34,303 bases of DNA from CAZJNX01 sp964547415. GTDB taxonomy: Bacteria > Pseudomonadota > Alphaproteobacteria > Rhizobiales > Amorphaceae. This document shows, piece by piece, positions 17,490-25,551 of this stretch (its first letter is position 1; each line of letters opens with the position of its first letter). The position numbers were made by a program, and so were the translations under genes. The notes beneath the pieces were generated by a model. The model had not been told where the DNA came from, did not search any database, and saw only the letters and a program-made list of their open reading frames with translations. The stretch is taken from positions 1-34,303 of the forward strand of contig CAZJNX010000017.1 in NCBI GenBank assembly GCA_964547415.1, given 5' to 3'.

Positions 17490-19066
17490 GCGAGGTCCCT
17501 CCCCTCCCCCGCGAGACGGCCGTCGCCATCGTGGGCGCGGGCCTTGCGGGCGCGGTCGTCGCCGAGCGGCTCGCCCGGGCGGGCGTGTCGGTGGTGTGCC
17601 TGGAACGGGGGCGGCGGCACGACCCGGCCGAGTATCCGGGCGACAAGGCGGACTTCGAGGTGCAGGCGACCGGGCCCTGGCACCCCGCACCCGGCGTCCG
17701 CAAGGGGCCGGCGGACTATCCCGTGGATGCCTCGGCCTCGCAGATGACGCCCCTCTTCTTCAACGGGGTCGGCGGCAGCACCGTCCTTTACGGCGGGCAC
17801 TGGATGCGCTTCCGCCCGTCCGATTTCCGCACCCGCACCCTCGACGGCTATGGCGACGACTGGCCGATCCGCTACCGCGACCTCGCGCCCTACTACGACG
17901 AGGCCGACGCCGCCTTCGGCACCTCCGGCCTCGCCGGCGACCCGGCCTATCCCGATCGCCCGGACTATCCGCTGCCGCCCCTCCCGCTCGGCCGCCTCGG
18001 GGAGCGGATCGCGGAGGGCCACGACCGCCTCGGCTGGCACTGGTGGCCGGGGTCCAACGCCATCCTGTCCCGCCCCTGGCGGGGCCGGCGGCCGTGCGTG
18101 CAGCGCTCCACCTGCGGCCACGGCTGCAACGAGGGCGCCAAGGGCTCGGTCGACGTCACCCACTGGCCGGCGGCGACGGCGTTCGGCGCCCGCCTCGTCG
18201 AGAACGCCCGCGTCCTGAGGATCGAGGCGCGGGACGGGCGGGCGACGGGGCTCCTCGTGCGGATCGGCGACGGCCCGGTGGAGCGGATCGCGGCCGCCGT
18301 CGTGGTGCTCGCGGCCGGGGCGATCGGGACGCCGCGGCTGATGCTCGCCTCCGGGATCGAGGGGCGCTCCGGCCTCGTGGGGCGGCGCCTGATGATGCAC
18401 CCGTTCGGCCGCGTCGTCGGCTTCTTCGGGGAGGACCTTGCGAGCCACCAGGGCCACTGGGGCCAGAGCCTCTATTCCATGGAGTTCGCCGAGACCGACG
18501 CCGCCCGCGGCTTCGTGCGCGGCGCCAAGTGGAACATGACGCCGACGGGCGGCCCGCTCCAGGCCGCCCTCTTCCCCGAGGCGGGGGCGCGCCACGGCGA
18601 GGCGATGCACGCGCGCGTCGCCAAATGGCTCGGCCGCTCGGCCATGTGGGGGATCTCCTGCGAGGACGAGCCGAACCCGGACAACCGCGTGAGGCTCGCG
18701 GACGACAGCGAGGATCCGGGCGTCGCCATCCACTACCGGGCGGACGACAACGCCCGCCGCATCCTCGCCTTCAACGCCGCGCGGGCGCAGGACTCCCTGA
18801 AGGCCGCCGGCGCCTTCGAGACCCTGTCCCTTGTCCCGGCGGGCGACTTCGGCTGGCATCCCCTCGGCACCTGCCGCATGGGCGAGGACGCGCAGACCTC
18901 CGTCGCCGACCCGGACGGGCGCTGCCACGACACGGGCAACCTCGTGATCGCCGACGCGAGCCTGTTCGTCACCGGCTCGTGCGTGAACCCGGCCGCCACC
19001 GTGGCCGCCCTGTCGGCCCGCGTCGCCGACCGTCTCCTCGCCCGCCGCCGGGACGTGGCCCCATGA
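17486..19066 (+). CDS. GMC-family FAD oxidoreductase
   Basis: 526 residues from a GTG that overlaps the VOC stop (GTGA). Features: the FAD-binding GAGLAG (17-22) ending VVCLERG, GGSTVLYGGHW, and the C-terminal GWHPLGTCRMG with the catalytic His, then VTGSCVNPAATVAALSAR. These define the glucose-methanol-choline oxidoreductase family, which oxidises alcohols or sugars. A Cys pair lies in QRSTCGHGCNEG. No Sec or Tat signal is visible, so it seems cytoplasmic unless it travels with another protein. The next gene overlaps by four bases and looks like a small subunit, as in membrane-linked gluconate/sorbitol-type dehydrogenases. The electron acceptor and substrate are unknown. Confidence 0.9.
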   Translation: MSEVPPLPRETAVAIVGAGLAGAVVAERLARAGVSVVCLERGRRHDPAEYPGDKADFEVQATGPWHPAPGVRKGPADYPVDASASQMTPLFFNGVGGSTVLYGGHWMRFRPSDFRTRTLDGYGDDWPIRYRDLAPYYDEADAAFGTSGLAGDPAYPDRPDYPLPPLPLGRLGERIAEGHDRLGWHWWPGSNAILSRPWRGRRPCVQRSTCGHGCNEGAKGSVDVTHWPAATAFGARLVENARVLRIEARDGRATGLLVRIGDGPVERIAAAVVVLAAGAIGTPRLMLASGIEGRSGLVGRRLMMHPFGRVVGFFGEDLASHQGHWGQSLYSMEFAETDAARGFVRGAKWNMTPTGGPLQAALFPEAGARHGEAMHARVAKWLGRSAMWGISCEDEPNPDNRVRLADDSEDPGVAIHYRADDNARRILAFNAARAQDSLKAAGAFETLSLVPAGDFGWHPLGTCRMGEDAQTSVADPDGRCHDTGNLVIADASLFVTGSCVNPAATVAALSARVADRLLARRRDVAP

Positions 19067-19470
19067 ACCGGGAACGCCTCGCCGCCCTCGCCGACCTCGT
19101 CGCCCCGGCCGCCCACGGGATGCCGGCGGCGAGCGAGATCGACCTTTGCCGGGAGGGCGGCCCCGTCGACCGCGTCCTCGCCCTCCACCCGGACCTTCTC
19201 GCCCCCCTCGCCGAGGCGCTCGAGGCCGCGGCGGACGGCGCTGCCCTTTCCCGCCTCGAGGCCGAGCGCCCGGCCGCCTACGCCGCCCTCCTCGAGACGG
19301 TGGCGGGGGCGTACTACCTCGACGGGACGGTCCGCCGCCGCCTCGGCTACCGGGGGCAGGAGGCGCTCTCCCTCGACAAGGGCCGGATCGGCGCGGAGGA
19401 CGCGCTCGAGCGCATGATGGCGCGCCCGCCGTTCTGGCGGCCCGTCCCCGAGGACGGAGAGGCGCCGTGA
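19063..19470 (+). CDS. Small partner of the GMC oxidoreductase (gluconate 2-dehydrogenase subunit-3-like)
   Basis: 135 residues, mostly helical, starting at ATG 19063 in an ATGA overlap with the GMC stop. The pattern LAALADLVAPA near the N-terminus, an acidic mid-section and YYLDGTVRRRLGY near residue 85-98 resemble the subunit-3/small-subunit proteins that accompany GMC dehydrogenases. That match is by pattern and position, not by a decisive motif. No Tat signal is seen, unlike many exported small subunits. It overlaps the following permease start (GTGA), so it lies inside the same coupled operon. Confidence 0.6.
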   Translation: MNRERLAALADLVAPAAHGMPAASEIDLCREGGPVDRVLALHPDLLAPLAEALEAAADGAALSRLEAERPAAYAALLETVAGAYYLDGTVRRRLGYRGQEALSLDKGRIGAEDALERMMARPPFWRPVPEDGEAP

Positions 19471-20144
19471 ACCCCCTCGAGAGCGTGCGCTTCGACCTCG
19501 TCTGGCGCTACCTGCCCGCCCTCCTCGACGGGCTCGCCACCAACCTCCTCCTCACCGCCCTCGGCTTCCTGTGCGGCGGCGTCGTGCTCGGGACGCTGCT
19601 CGCGCTCGCGAACCTGTCGCACCTGCGCGCCGTGCGCTGGCCCGCCTTCGCGTTCGTGGAGTTCTGGCGCTCGACGCCCCTCCTCGTGCAGGCGATCTGG
19701 ATGCACTTCGCCTTCCCGGCCGTGACGGGGATCGCGACGACGCCGTTCCAGAGCGCCCTCCTCGCCCTCGTCTTCAACGTGTCGGCCTATTGCAGCGAGA
19801 TCATCCGCGCCGGCATCCTCGGCGTTCCGGAGGGCCAGTACGAGGCGGCGCGGGCGCTCGGCCTGCGCCCCGCGATCGTGTGGTACCGGGTGATCCTGCC
19901 CCAGGCGCTGCGCCTCACCATCCCGCCGATGATCGGCACCGTCATCTCAATCTTCAAGGCGACGGCGATCCTCCAGGTGCTCGCCATCAACGACCTGATG
20001 CGGGCGGCGAGCCGGATCTCGTCCCACACCTTCCACCCGATCGAGATCTACACGACGGCCGCCATCCTCGCCTTCCTGACGGGCCTTCTCATCACGCTCG
20101 CCGGCAACCGCCTGGAAACCCTCGTGAAGCGGGAGCTCAGGTGA
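19467..20144 (+). CDS. Polar amino acid ABC transporter permease 1
   Basis: 225 residues from a GTG overlapping the preceding stop; GGACGGAGAGG just before it is a good ribosome binding site. About five membrane segments are visible. The EAA loop that docks the ATPase reads EAARALGLRPAIVWYRVIL, followed by LPQALRL. FWRSTPLLVQ and SEIIRAGILGVPEGQYEAA are typical of the HisMQ/GlnP-type polar amino-acid permeases. Its partner permease begins at the last base of its stop. Confidence 0.92.
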   Translation: MNPLESVRFDLVWRYLPALLDGLATNLLLTALGFLCGGVVLGTLLALANLSHLRAVRWPAFAFVEFWRSTPLLVQAIWMHFAFPAVTGIATTPFQSALLALVFNVSAYCSEIIRAGILGVPEGQYEAARALGLRPAIVWYRVILPQALRLTIPPMIGTVISIFKATAILQVLAINDLMRAASRISSHTFHPIEIYTTAAILAFLTGLLITLAGNRLETLVKRELR

Positions 20145-20800
20145 TGGAGTTCCGCTTCGGCATCATCGCCCAGAATTACGGCGCCCTCGTCGACGGGGCG
20201 GCGGTCACCCTCGTCGTGCTCGCCATCGCCCTCGCCATCGGCATCCTCGGCGGGGCGATCGTGTGCGCGGCCCGCCTCTCGCCGCTTCGCTGGCCGAGGC
20301 GCATCGCCCACGGATACATCACCTTCTTCCGGGTGACGCCGGAGATGATCCTCATCTTCTGGGCCTACAACTGCATCCCGCCGCTCCTGGGCCTGCGCGT
20401 GTCGGGTCTGTTCGTCGGGTCCGTCACCCTCGGCCTCGTGGCGGCCGCCTACATCGGCGAGATCTACCGCGCGGGCATCGAGGCGCTGCCCCGGGGCCAG
20501 TTCGAGGCGGCCCGCGCCCTCGGCCTCCACCGCTGGCCGCTGTGGGGGCGGGTGATCCTGCCCCAGTCGCTGCGGCTGATGGTGCCCGCGTTCGTCAACT
20601 ACTTCACCGAGATCGTGAAGAACACGACGCTGCTGGCTGCCATCGGCGTCGGCGAGCTCGCCCTGTCGGCCTACCTCCTCGGCGGGCAGACCTTCCGCTA
20701 CGTGGAATTCCTGACGGCGATCGCGTTCGTGTACTTCGCCATCATCTTTCCGTTCAGCATGCTGTCGCGGCGCCTCGAGGTCCGCCGGATGGCGCGCTGA
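20144..20800 (+). CDS. Polar amino acid ABC transporter permease 2
   Basis: 218 residues. ATG 20144 overlaps the previous stop by one base (TGATG). Membrane segments and family motifs are as in HisMQ-type permeases: FFRVTPEMILIFWAY, GEIYRAGIEALPRGQFEAA and the EAA loop EAARALGLHRWPLWGRVIL followed by LPQSLRL. With permease 1 it would form a heterodimeric channel for the adjacent binding protein. No ATP-binding subunit is encoded in the window, so the ATPase must be supplied from elsewhere. Confidence 0.92.
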   Translation: MEFRFGIIAQNYGALVDGAAVTLVVLAIALAIGILGGAIVCAARLSPLRWPRRIAHGYITFFRVTPEMILIFWAYNCIPPLLGLRVSGLFVGSVTLGLVAAAYIGEIYRAGIEALPRGQFEAARALGLHRWPLWGRVILPQSLRLMVPAFVNYFTEIVKNTTLLAAIGVGELALSAYLLGGQTFRYVEFLTAIAFVYFAIIFPFSMLSRRLEVRRMAR

Positions 20801-20886
20801 ACCGACCGCCCGAGCCGGCAGGCGGTCCGAAGAAGACGCCGGCACACCAGAGGCAAGAACGGCAACACCGGAACGGAGACACACCC

Positions 20887-21699
20887 ATGACCCCATTTTC
20901 CCGGATCGCCGCCGCCGCGGCGCTCGCCCTCGGCATCGGCGCGGCGGCCGCGCCCGCCTCGGCCGACCTCATCGAGGAGATCCAGGACCGCGGCGTCCTG
21001 AGGGTGGGCATGGCGGAGAGCCCGCCCTGGCAGTCGCCCGACCCGGCGAGCGGCGAGTACCAGGGCTTCAACGTGGACCTCGCCAACCGCGTCGCCGAGA
21101 TCATGGGCGTCGAGCTCCAGATCGTGCCGGCCACCTGGGCGACCCTCATCCCCGGTCTCGAGGCCGAGCAGTACGACGTGATCTTCGCCAACCTGTTCGC
21201 GACGCCCCAGCGCGCCCTCGTCGTCAACTTCACCGAGCCCTACTCCACCTACGGCTTCCACGTGGTGGTGGCGGCGGACAGCGACATCCGGTCCATCGAC
21301 GACCTCAACGACGCGGGCGTCACCTTCGTCGGCATGTCCGGCACCGTGGAGGAGAGCTACCCGAAGGAGGTGTTCCCGGAGGCGACCGTGCGCGGCATCG
21401 CCACCAACGACGTCGCCGCCTGGATCGGCGAGGTGGCGATGGGCCAGGCGGACGCGGCCTTCCTCGACCCCGGCACCTACAAGATCCTCACCACCAAGAA
21501 CCCGGCCCTCGGCGAGCGGCTGCGCCGCCTCAACTCGGAGGATGCGCTCCTGAAGCCGGTGGGCCTGTCCTATGCCGTCCGGCCGGAGGACATGCACATG
21601 CTGGAGTTCCTCAACACCTTCATCCGCGACGTGGTGCGCAACGGGGAGCACATCACCCTGCGCGACGAATGGTTCGAGCGGCTCGCCCGATCCGAGTGA
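20887..21699 (+). CDS. Amino acid ABC transporter substrate-binding protein
   Basis: 270 residues with a Sec signal peptide (MTPFSRIAAAAALALGIG, cleavage after ASA near residue 27). The mature part shows the SBP_bac_3 layout: RGVLRVGMAESPPWQSPDP, GFNVDLANRVAEIMGVEL, NFTEPYSTYGFHVVV and LNSEDALLKPVGLSYAVRPE. This family binds polar amino acids and related compounds in the periplasm. A ribosome binding site GGAACGGAGAC precedes ATG 20887. The 86-base gap upstream may let this gene be expressed separately from the permeases. Confidence 0.93.
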   Translation: MTPFSRIAAAAALALGIGAAAAPASADLIEEIQDRGVLRVGMAESPPWQSPDPASGEYQGFNVDLANRVAEIMGVELQIVPATWATLIPGLEAEQYDVIFANLFATPQRALVVNFTEPYSTYGFHVVVAADSDIRSIDDLNDAGVTFVGMSGTVEESYPKEVFPEATVRGIATNDVAAWIGEVAMGQADAAFLDPGTYKILTTKNPALGERLRRLNSEDALLKPVGLSYAVRPEDMHMLEFLNTFIRDVVRNGEHITLRDEWFERLARSE

Positions 21700-21763
21700 G
21701 GCGGGTCGGAAAGTGAACCGGGGCCGGCCGCGCGGGCCGGCCCCCAGCGAGCGGCAGGACGAC

Positions 21764-22981
21764 ATGACCATCAGGCGCCATCCCGTGATCCACCAGCCCA
21801 ACCGTTTTCTCGACCGCGCCCGACCGTACGGCGCCGAGGACCGGGCGATCCTGTCGGAGGAGGGCCTCCGGGCCGCGAAGGCGGAGATATCCGCCTGGCC
21901 GGGCTACGCGCCGACGCCGCTCGTGGCGCTGCCGGGCCTTGCCCGCGCGCTCGGGCTCGGCGCCGTCCACTACAAGGACGAGAGCCGCAGGTTCGCGCTC
22001 ATGAGCTTCAAGGCGCTCGGCGGCGCCTACGCCGTGTCCGTCCTCCTGAAGCGGCGCATCGCGGAGGCGGCGGGCCGGGAGGCGACGACGGCGGAGCTCG
22101 TCGCGGGTGACTTCGCCGACGTCGTGAGAAACGTGACGGTGGCGACGGCGACGGACGGCAACCACGGCCGGTCGGTCGCCTGGGGCGCGCGGATGTTCGG
22201 CTGCCGCTGCATCATCTACCTCCACGCCCACGTGAGCGAGACCCGCGAGCGCGAGATCGCCTCCTTCGGTCCCGAGATCCGCCGCGTGCCCGGCAGCTAC
22301 GACGACAGCGTGCGCCAGTGCGCCGACGACGCGCGGGCGAACGGCTGGCAGCTCGTCGCCGACACCTCCCTCAACGGGACGCGCGAGGTCCCCTCCCTCG
22401 TCATGCAGGGCTACACCCTCCTCACCGACGAGATCATGGCCGAGGCCACCCGCCCCACCCATGTCCTCGTGCCGGGCGCGGTGGGCGGGCTCGCCGCCGG
22501 GATCGTGGCACCGTACTGGGAGCGGGAAGGCGCGGCACGCCCGCGGATCGTGGTGGTGGAGCCGACGCGGGCGGACTGCATCACCCGCTCCCTCGCCGCT
22601 GGGCGGCCGACGGCGGTGCCGGGCGAGGTGGACACCTTCATGGCGTGCCTTGCCGCCGGCGAGGTCTCCCCCGTGGCCTGGGACATCCTGGGCCCCGCCC
22701 TCGACGACGCCATCACCATCCCCGACGCGGCGGCGATGGACGCGATGCGCCTCCTGGCGGAGGGGGTCGACGGGGACCCGCCGCTCGTCTCGGGCGAATC
22801 GGGCGCGGCCACCACCGCCGGGCTGATCGCCGCCGCCTCGGACCCGGCCGTCGCCGCCGCGCTCGGCCTCGGACCGGACGCCCGCGTCGTCCTCATCGGC
22901 TCGGAAGGGGCGACGGACGCCGACACCTACGCCCGCGTGGTCGGCGAGACGGCCGAGGCCGTCGCCGCGAAGGCGGCCTGA
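21764..22981 (+). CDS. dpaL: Diaminopropionate ammonia-lyase family PLP enzyme
   Basis: 405 residues. The family (DpaL/YgeX) converts 2,3-diaminopropionate to pyruvate and two ammonia using pyridoxal phosphate in the fold-type II. Seen: HYKDESRRFALMSFKALGG with Lys83 as expected PLP Schiff-base residue, TDGNHGRSVAWGAR, PGSYDDSVRQCADDARANGW, LVMQGY and the C-terminal VSGESGA. Length is as usual for the family. Start ATG 21764 follows GGCAGGACGAC. The SDR gene starts one base after its stop. In E. coli ygeX is next to ygeY, an M20 protein; here an M20-like gene follows after the SDR. A related beta-elimination substrate is possible. Confidence 0.85.
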   Translation: MTIRRHPVIHQPNRFLDRARPYGAEDRAILSEEGLRAAKAEISAWPGYAPTPLVALPGLARALGLGAVHYKDESRRFALMSFKALGGAYAVSVLLKRRIAEAAGREATTAELVAGDFADVVRNVTVATATDGNHGRSVAWGARMFGCRCIIYLHAHVSETREREIASFGPEIRRVPGSYDDSVRQCADDARANGWQLVADTSLNGTREVPSLVMQGYTLLTDEIMAEATRPTHVLVPGAVGGLAAGIVAPYWEREGAARPRIVVVEPTRADCITRSLAAGRPTAVPGEVDTFMACLAAGEVSPVAWDILGPALDDAITIPDAAAMDAMRLLAEGVDGDPPLVSGESGAATTAGLIAAASDPAVAAALGLGPDARVVLIGSEGATDADTYARVVGETAEAVAAKAA

Positions 22982-22982
22982 G

Positions 22983-23762
22983 ATGGCCGCGCTCCTCGAG
23001 AACCGCGTCGCCGTCGTCACGGGCGCAGCGCGCGGGATCGGCCGCGCGGTGGCGGAGGCGTTCGCCGCCCACGGCGCGAAGGTGGCGCTCGCGGACGTGG
23101 AGGCGGACGCGGTCGCGGCCACCGCCGCCGCCATCGGCGAGGAGCGGGCCCTCGCCCTGCCCCTCGACGTCACCGACGAGGCGGCGACCGAGCGGGCGGC
23201 GGACGCGGTGGAGGAGCGCTTCGGCCTCGCGGACGCCATCGTGCCGAACGCGGGCATCCTCCACCTCGCCCAAGCCCTCGACACGGACGTCGCCACCTTC
23301 CGCCGCGTCCTCGAGGTGAACCTCACCGGCGCGTTCGTGACGGCGACGGTCTTCGCACGGCGCTTGAAGGCGTCCGGCCGGCCGGGCGCCGTCGTCTTCA
23401 CCTCGTCCCTGTTCGGGCTGCGCGGCGGGCGGGAGAACGCGGCCTACTCGGCCTCGAAGTTCGGGATGGTCGGCCTCATGGAGTGCATGGCGGCCGAGCT
23501 CGCGCCCGCGGACATCCGCGTCAACGCCGTCTGCCCGGGCCAGATGGACACGGACATGATCCGAAAGCTGTTCGCCGACCGGGCGCGGCTGCAGAACGTC
23601 GGGCCGGAGGCAGTGCGCGGCCGCCTCGAGGCGCGGATCCCCGCCGGCCGGCTCGGCACCATGGACGAGCTCGCCGGCACCTACGTGTGGCTCGCCTCGG
23701 CCCTGTCCGGCTACGTCACCGGCCAGTCGATCGTGGTCGACGGCGGCTGGCAGGTGGGCTGA
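22983..23762 (+). CDS. SDR family NAD(P)-dependent oxidoreductase
   Basis: 259 residues, the classic short-chain dehydrogenase length. The cofactor motif is TGAARGIG (13-20), with ADVE at the end of the second strand favouring NAD over NADP; NAG is at 89-91, and the catalytic set is Ser141/142, Tyr155 and Lys159 in AAYSASK. The C-terminus has the VDGGWQ ending. It lies one base after the lyase and four before the M20-like gene. Its substrate, probably an alcohol or keto intermediate of the pathway, cannot be read from sequence. Confidence 0.92.
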   Translation: MAALLENRVAVVTGAARGIGRAVAEAFAAHGAKVALADVEADAVAATAAAIGEERALALPLDVTDEAATERAADAVEERFGLADAIVPNAGILHLAQALDTDVATFRRVLEVNLTGAFVTATVFARRLKASGRPGAVVFTSSLFGLRGGRENAAYSASKFGMVGLMECMAAELAPADIRVNAVCPGQMDTDMIRKLFADRARLQNVGPEAVRGRLEARIPAGRLGTMDELAGTYVWLASALSGYVTGQSIVVDGGWQVG

Positions 23763-23766
23763 GGCG

Positions 23767-24987
23767 ATGGACGCCGCCGTCATCGACGCCGCGGTCGCGG
23801 AGCGGGCCGAGGCGCTGTTCGCCCTCCTCGCGGACCTCGTCGCGGCGCCGAGCGTCAACCCGCCGGGGGACGTGACCGCGCCGGCCGCCGTCCTTGGCGC
23901 CTTCCTCGCCGCCCACGGGCTTCGGGCGGAGGTGGTGGGCCCATCGCCGGACAAGCCGAACCTGGTCGTCCACGTGGACGGGACGGCCCCGGGGCGCGGG
24001 CGGATCGGCCACCTCGTCCTCAACGGCCACCTCGACACGATCCCGCCGGGGGACGAGGCGCTGTGGACCGTCCCCCTGTTCGAGGCGCGGCGCCGGGACG
24101 GTCGGGTGACGGGTCTCGGCGTCGGCAACATGAAGGCGGGGACGGCGGCGCTCGCCTTCGCCGCCGCGCTCCTCGCCGAGCGGCGGGAGACGTTCGCGGG
24201 CCGCCTCACGCTGACGGCCGTCGGCGACGAGATCACCTTCGGGCCGGACGGCGCCGCCTTCCTGCTCGAGACCCGCCCGGACGTCCTGGGCGAGGCGCTC
24301 CTGTGCGCGGAAGGCCCCGGCGAGATGGGACTGGCGGTGGCCGAGAAGGGGCTCCTGTGGCTGGAGATCGAGGCACGGGTGCGGCCCGCTCAAGGGATGC
24401 TCGCCGCCCCGCGTTCGGGGGCGGTGGCGCGGCTTTGCGACATCCTCCTCGCCCTGGACGACTGGAACGCGCGCACCGTGGCACCGCCGGCCGGCCTCGC
24501 GGTCGGCCCCCACGCGGGCGAGCACGGGCTGCGGCTGTCGGTGAACGCAGGGTCGGTGGAGGCGCCGGGCATCCCGAGCCAGGTCGCCCCGCGCGCCACG
24601 GCACGGGTGGACCTGCGCGTGCCGCCGGGCCTTGCCGTCGATGCGGTGGAAGCGCAGGTGGCCGCCCTCGCCGCCTGCCACCCGGACGTCACGGTGCGCC
24701 GGATCAAGGGCTGGGACGGGAGCTTCACCCCGCCGGACGCCCCCCTCGCCGTCGCCGTTGCGGACGCCTTCGCGGCGGTGCGCGGCGCCCCGCCTCGGCC
24801 CGTCGTGCGCCTTCCCGCCTCGGACGCGGCCCGCTGGCGCGCCCGCGGCGTCCCCGCCGTCTGCCTCGGCCCCCAGCCGACCCTCGTCGCGGGGATCGAC
24901 GACTATGCCCTCGAGCGCGACGTCCTCGACTGCGCGCGCATCTACGCCCGCACCGCCCTCACCCTCCTCGCCCCGCAGCGGGCGTGA
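23767..24987 (+). CDS. M20 peptidase-like protein with a degenerate metal site
   Basis: 406 residues with the two-domain M20 (ArgE/DapE/ACY1) layout: NGHLDTIP (His88, Asp90), GNMKAG, GDEITFGPDG, a dimerisation domain, and VNAGSVEAPGIPSQVAPRA. Several expected active-site residues are replaced: the bridging Asp of a GRGxxDMKGG motif is Asn121, the second Glu of DEE is Ile156 (Glu155 stays), the dimer-domain His is Gln209, and the C-terminal metal His is absent from PTLVAGIDDYALE. Normal M20 enzymes are zinc hydrolases; loss of these residues suggests a pseudoenzyme or altered chemistry. It ends the 11-kb run, two genes after a DpaL-type lyase, an arrangement reminiscent of E. coli ygeX-ygeY. 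It converges with rpmH. Confidence 0.85.
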   Translation: MDAAVIDAAVAERAEALFALLADLVAAPSVNPPGDVTAPAAVLGAFLAAHGLRAEVVGPSPDKPNLVVHVDGTAPGRGRIGHLVLNGHLDTIPPGDEALWTVPLFEARRRDGRVTGLGVGNMKAGTAALAFAAALLAERRETFAGRLTLTAVGDEITFGPDGAAFLLETRPDVLGEALLCAEGPGEMGLAVAEKGLLWLEIEARVRPAQGMLAAPRSGAVARLCDILLALDDWNARTVAPPAGLAVGPHAGEHGLRLSVNAGSVEAPGIPSQVAPRATARVDLRVPPGLAVDAVEAQVAALAACHPDVTVRRIKGWDGSFTPPDAPLAVAVADAFAAVRGAPPRPVVRLPASDAARWRARGVPAVCLGPQPTLVAGIDDYALERDVLDCARIYARTALTLLAPQRA

Positions 24988-24988
24988 A

Positions 24989-25016
24989 GCCGCGTCCCGG
25001 CCTGGCGGGATGCGGC
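24989..25016. terminator. Hairpin between convergent M20-like and rpmH genes
   Basis: GCCGCGTCCCG (24989-24999) and CGGGATGCGGC (25006-25016) pair over 11 positions with one G-T wobble, around a 6-base loop. There is no T-run on either side. Placed two bases after the M20-like stop and 38 beyond the rpmH stop, it is a good candidate for a terminator serving both directions. Confidence 0.55.
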
Positions 25017-25053
25017 GGAGGGGGAGGCGCTCGCGACGGCGGCTGCCGGGGCT

Positions 25054-25188
25054 TCAGGCCGACAGGCGCTTGCGGCCCTTGGCGCGGCGGGCGGAGATGA
25101 CGCGGCGGCCGCCCTTGGTGGCCATGCGGGCGCGGAACCCGTGGCGGCGCTTGCGGACGAGCCGGCTCGGCTGGTAGGGGCGCTTCAT
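25054..25188 (-). CDS. rpmH: 50S ribosomal protein L34
   Basis: 44 residues, the exact size of bacterial L34. The sequence starts MKRPYQPSRLVRKRRHGFRA and continues with the ARMATKGGR and ISARRAKGRKRLSA parts diagnostic of the family. L34 is a small, very basic protein of the large ribosomal subunit. The next gene on this strand is not rnpA; the M20-like gene converges instead, so the usual rpmH-rnpA-yidC order is broken. A promoter with 17-base spacing sits about 165 bases upstream. A longer in-frame open frame upstream is noncoding leader. Confidence 0.98.
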   Translation of the reverse strand: MKRPYQPSRLVRKRRHGFRARMATKGGRRVISARRAKGRKRLSA

Positions 25189-25551
25189 TGTTCTCGTCTC
25201 CGGAACGGAGGGCGCGTCGGCCAGACGGCCGCGACGCCGGCTCCAGGGGGGCGGTTCGGGGGCATCCTGCCGGGGCCGGGGCGGCGCATCCGGCGCCGGA
25301 CGGCGGCAAGCCGGATGCGTTCGCGCAGCGGACGCGCCGCAGGCGTTCCGGTGCGAATAAGGATCCCGCGACACGAAGTCAACGGTGCGCCCCCGCCTCG
25401 GCCGCGTTCACCCCGCAAAGGGGGTACACCGCGCGGCCTTCCGTCCGGCGGGAGCGCCGCGCGCGAAAAATTGAGGCGATCGTGTGGATCGCAAGGCCTG
25501 TCATCGGCCGGCCGAACCGTTAACTAAGGGCAGGACCCACCGGAACCCGCC
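25189..25551. other. Divergent intergenic region between rpmH and the VTT-protein gene
   Basis: 363 bases. It holds the rpmH promoter (25354-25382, minus) and an rpmH leader of about 160 bases. Toward the right it is less GC-rich, with AAAAATTGAGG near 25467 and GTTAACTAAGG near 25519; the plus-strand promoter should lie here, but I see no good pair. TGTGGATCG at 25483-25491 matches seven of nine bases of a DnaA box on one strand; one copy is not an origin. No small gene was recognised. Confidence 0.5.
25354..25382 (-). promoter_or_regulatory. Sigma-70-type promoter of rpmH
   Basis: On the minus strand, TTGACT (25377-25382) and TATTCG (25354-25359) are separated by exactly 17 bases. TTGACT is a strong -35. 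Transcription would start near 25347, giving a leader of about 160 bases before rpmH. It is the cleanest promoter in the window. Confidence 0.7.

Noticed and set aside
25483..25491. DnaA-box-like TGTGGATCG near rpmH, as sign of a replication origin
   Set aside because: Seven of nine bases, single copy, no dnaA, no AT-rich unwinding tract and no cluster of boxes.
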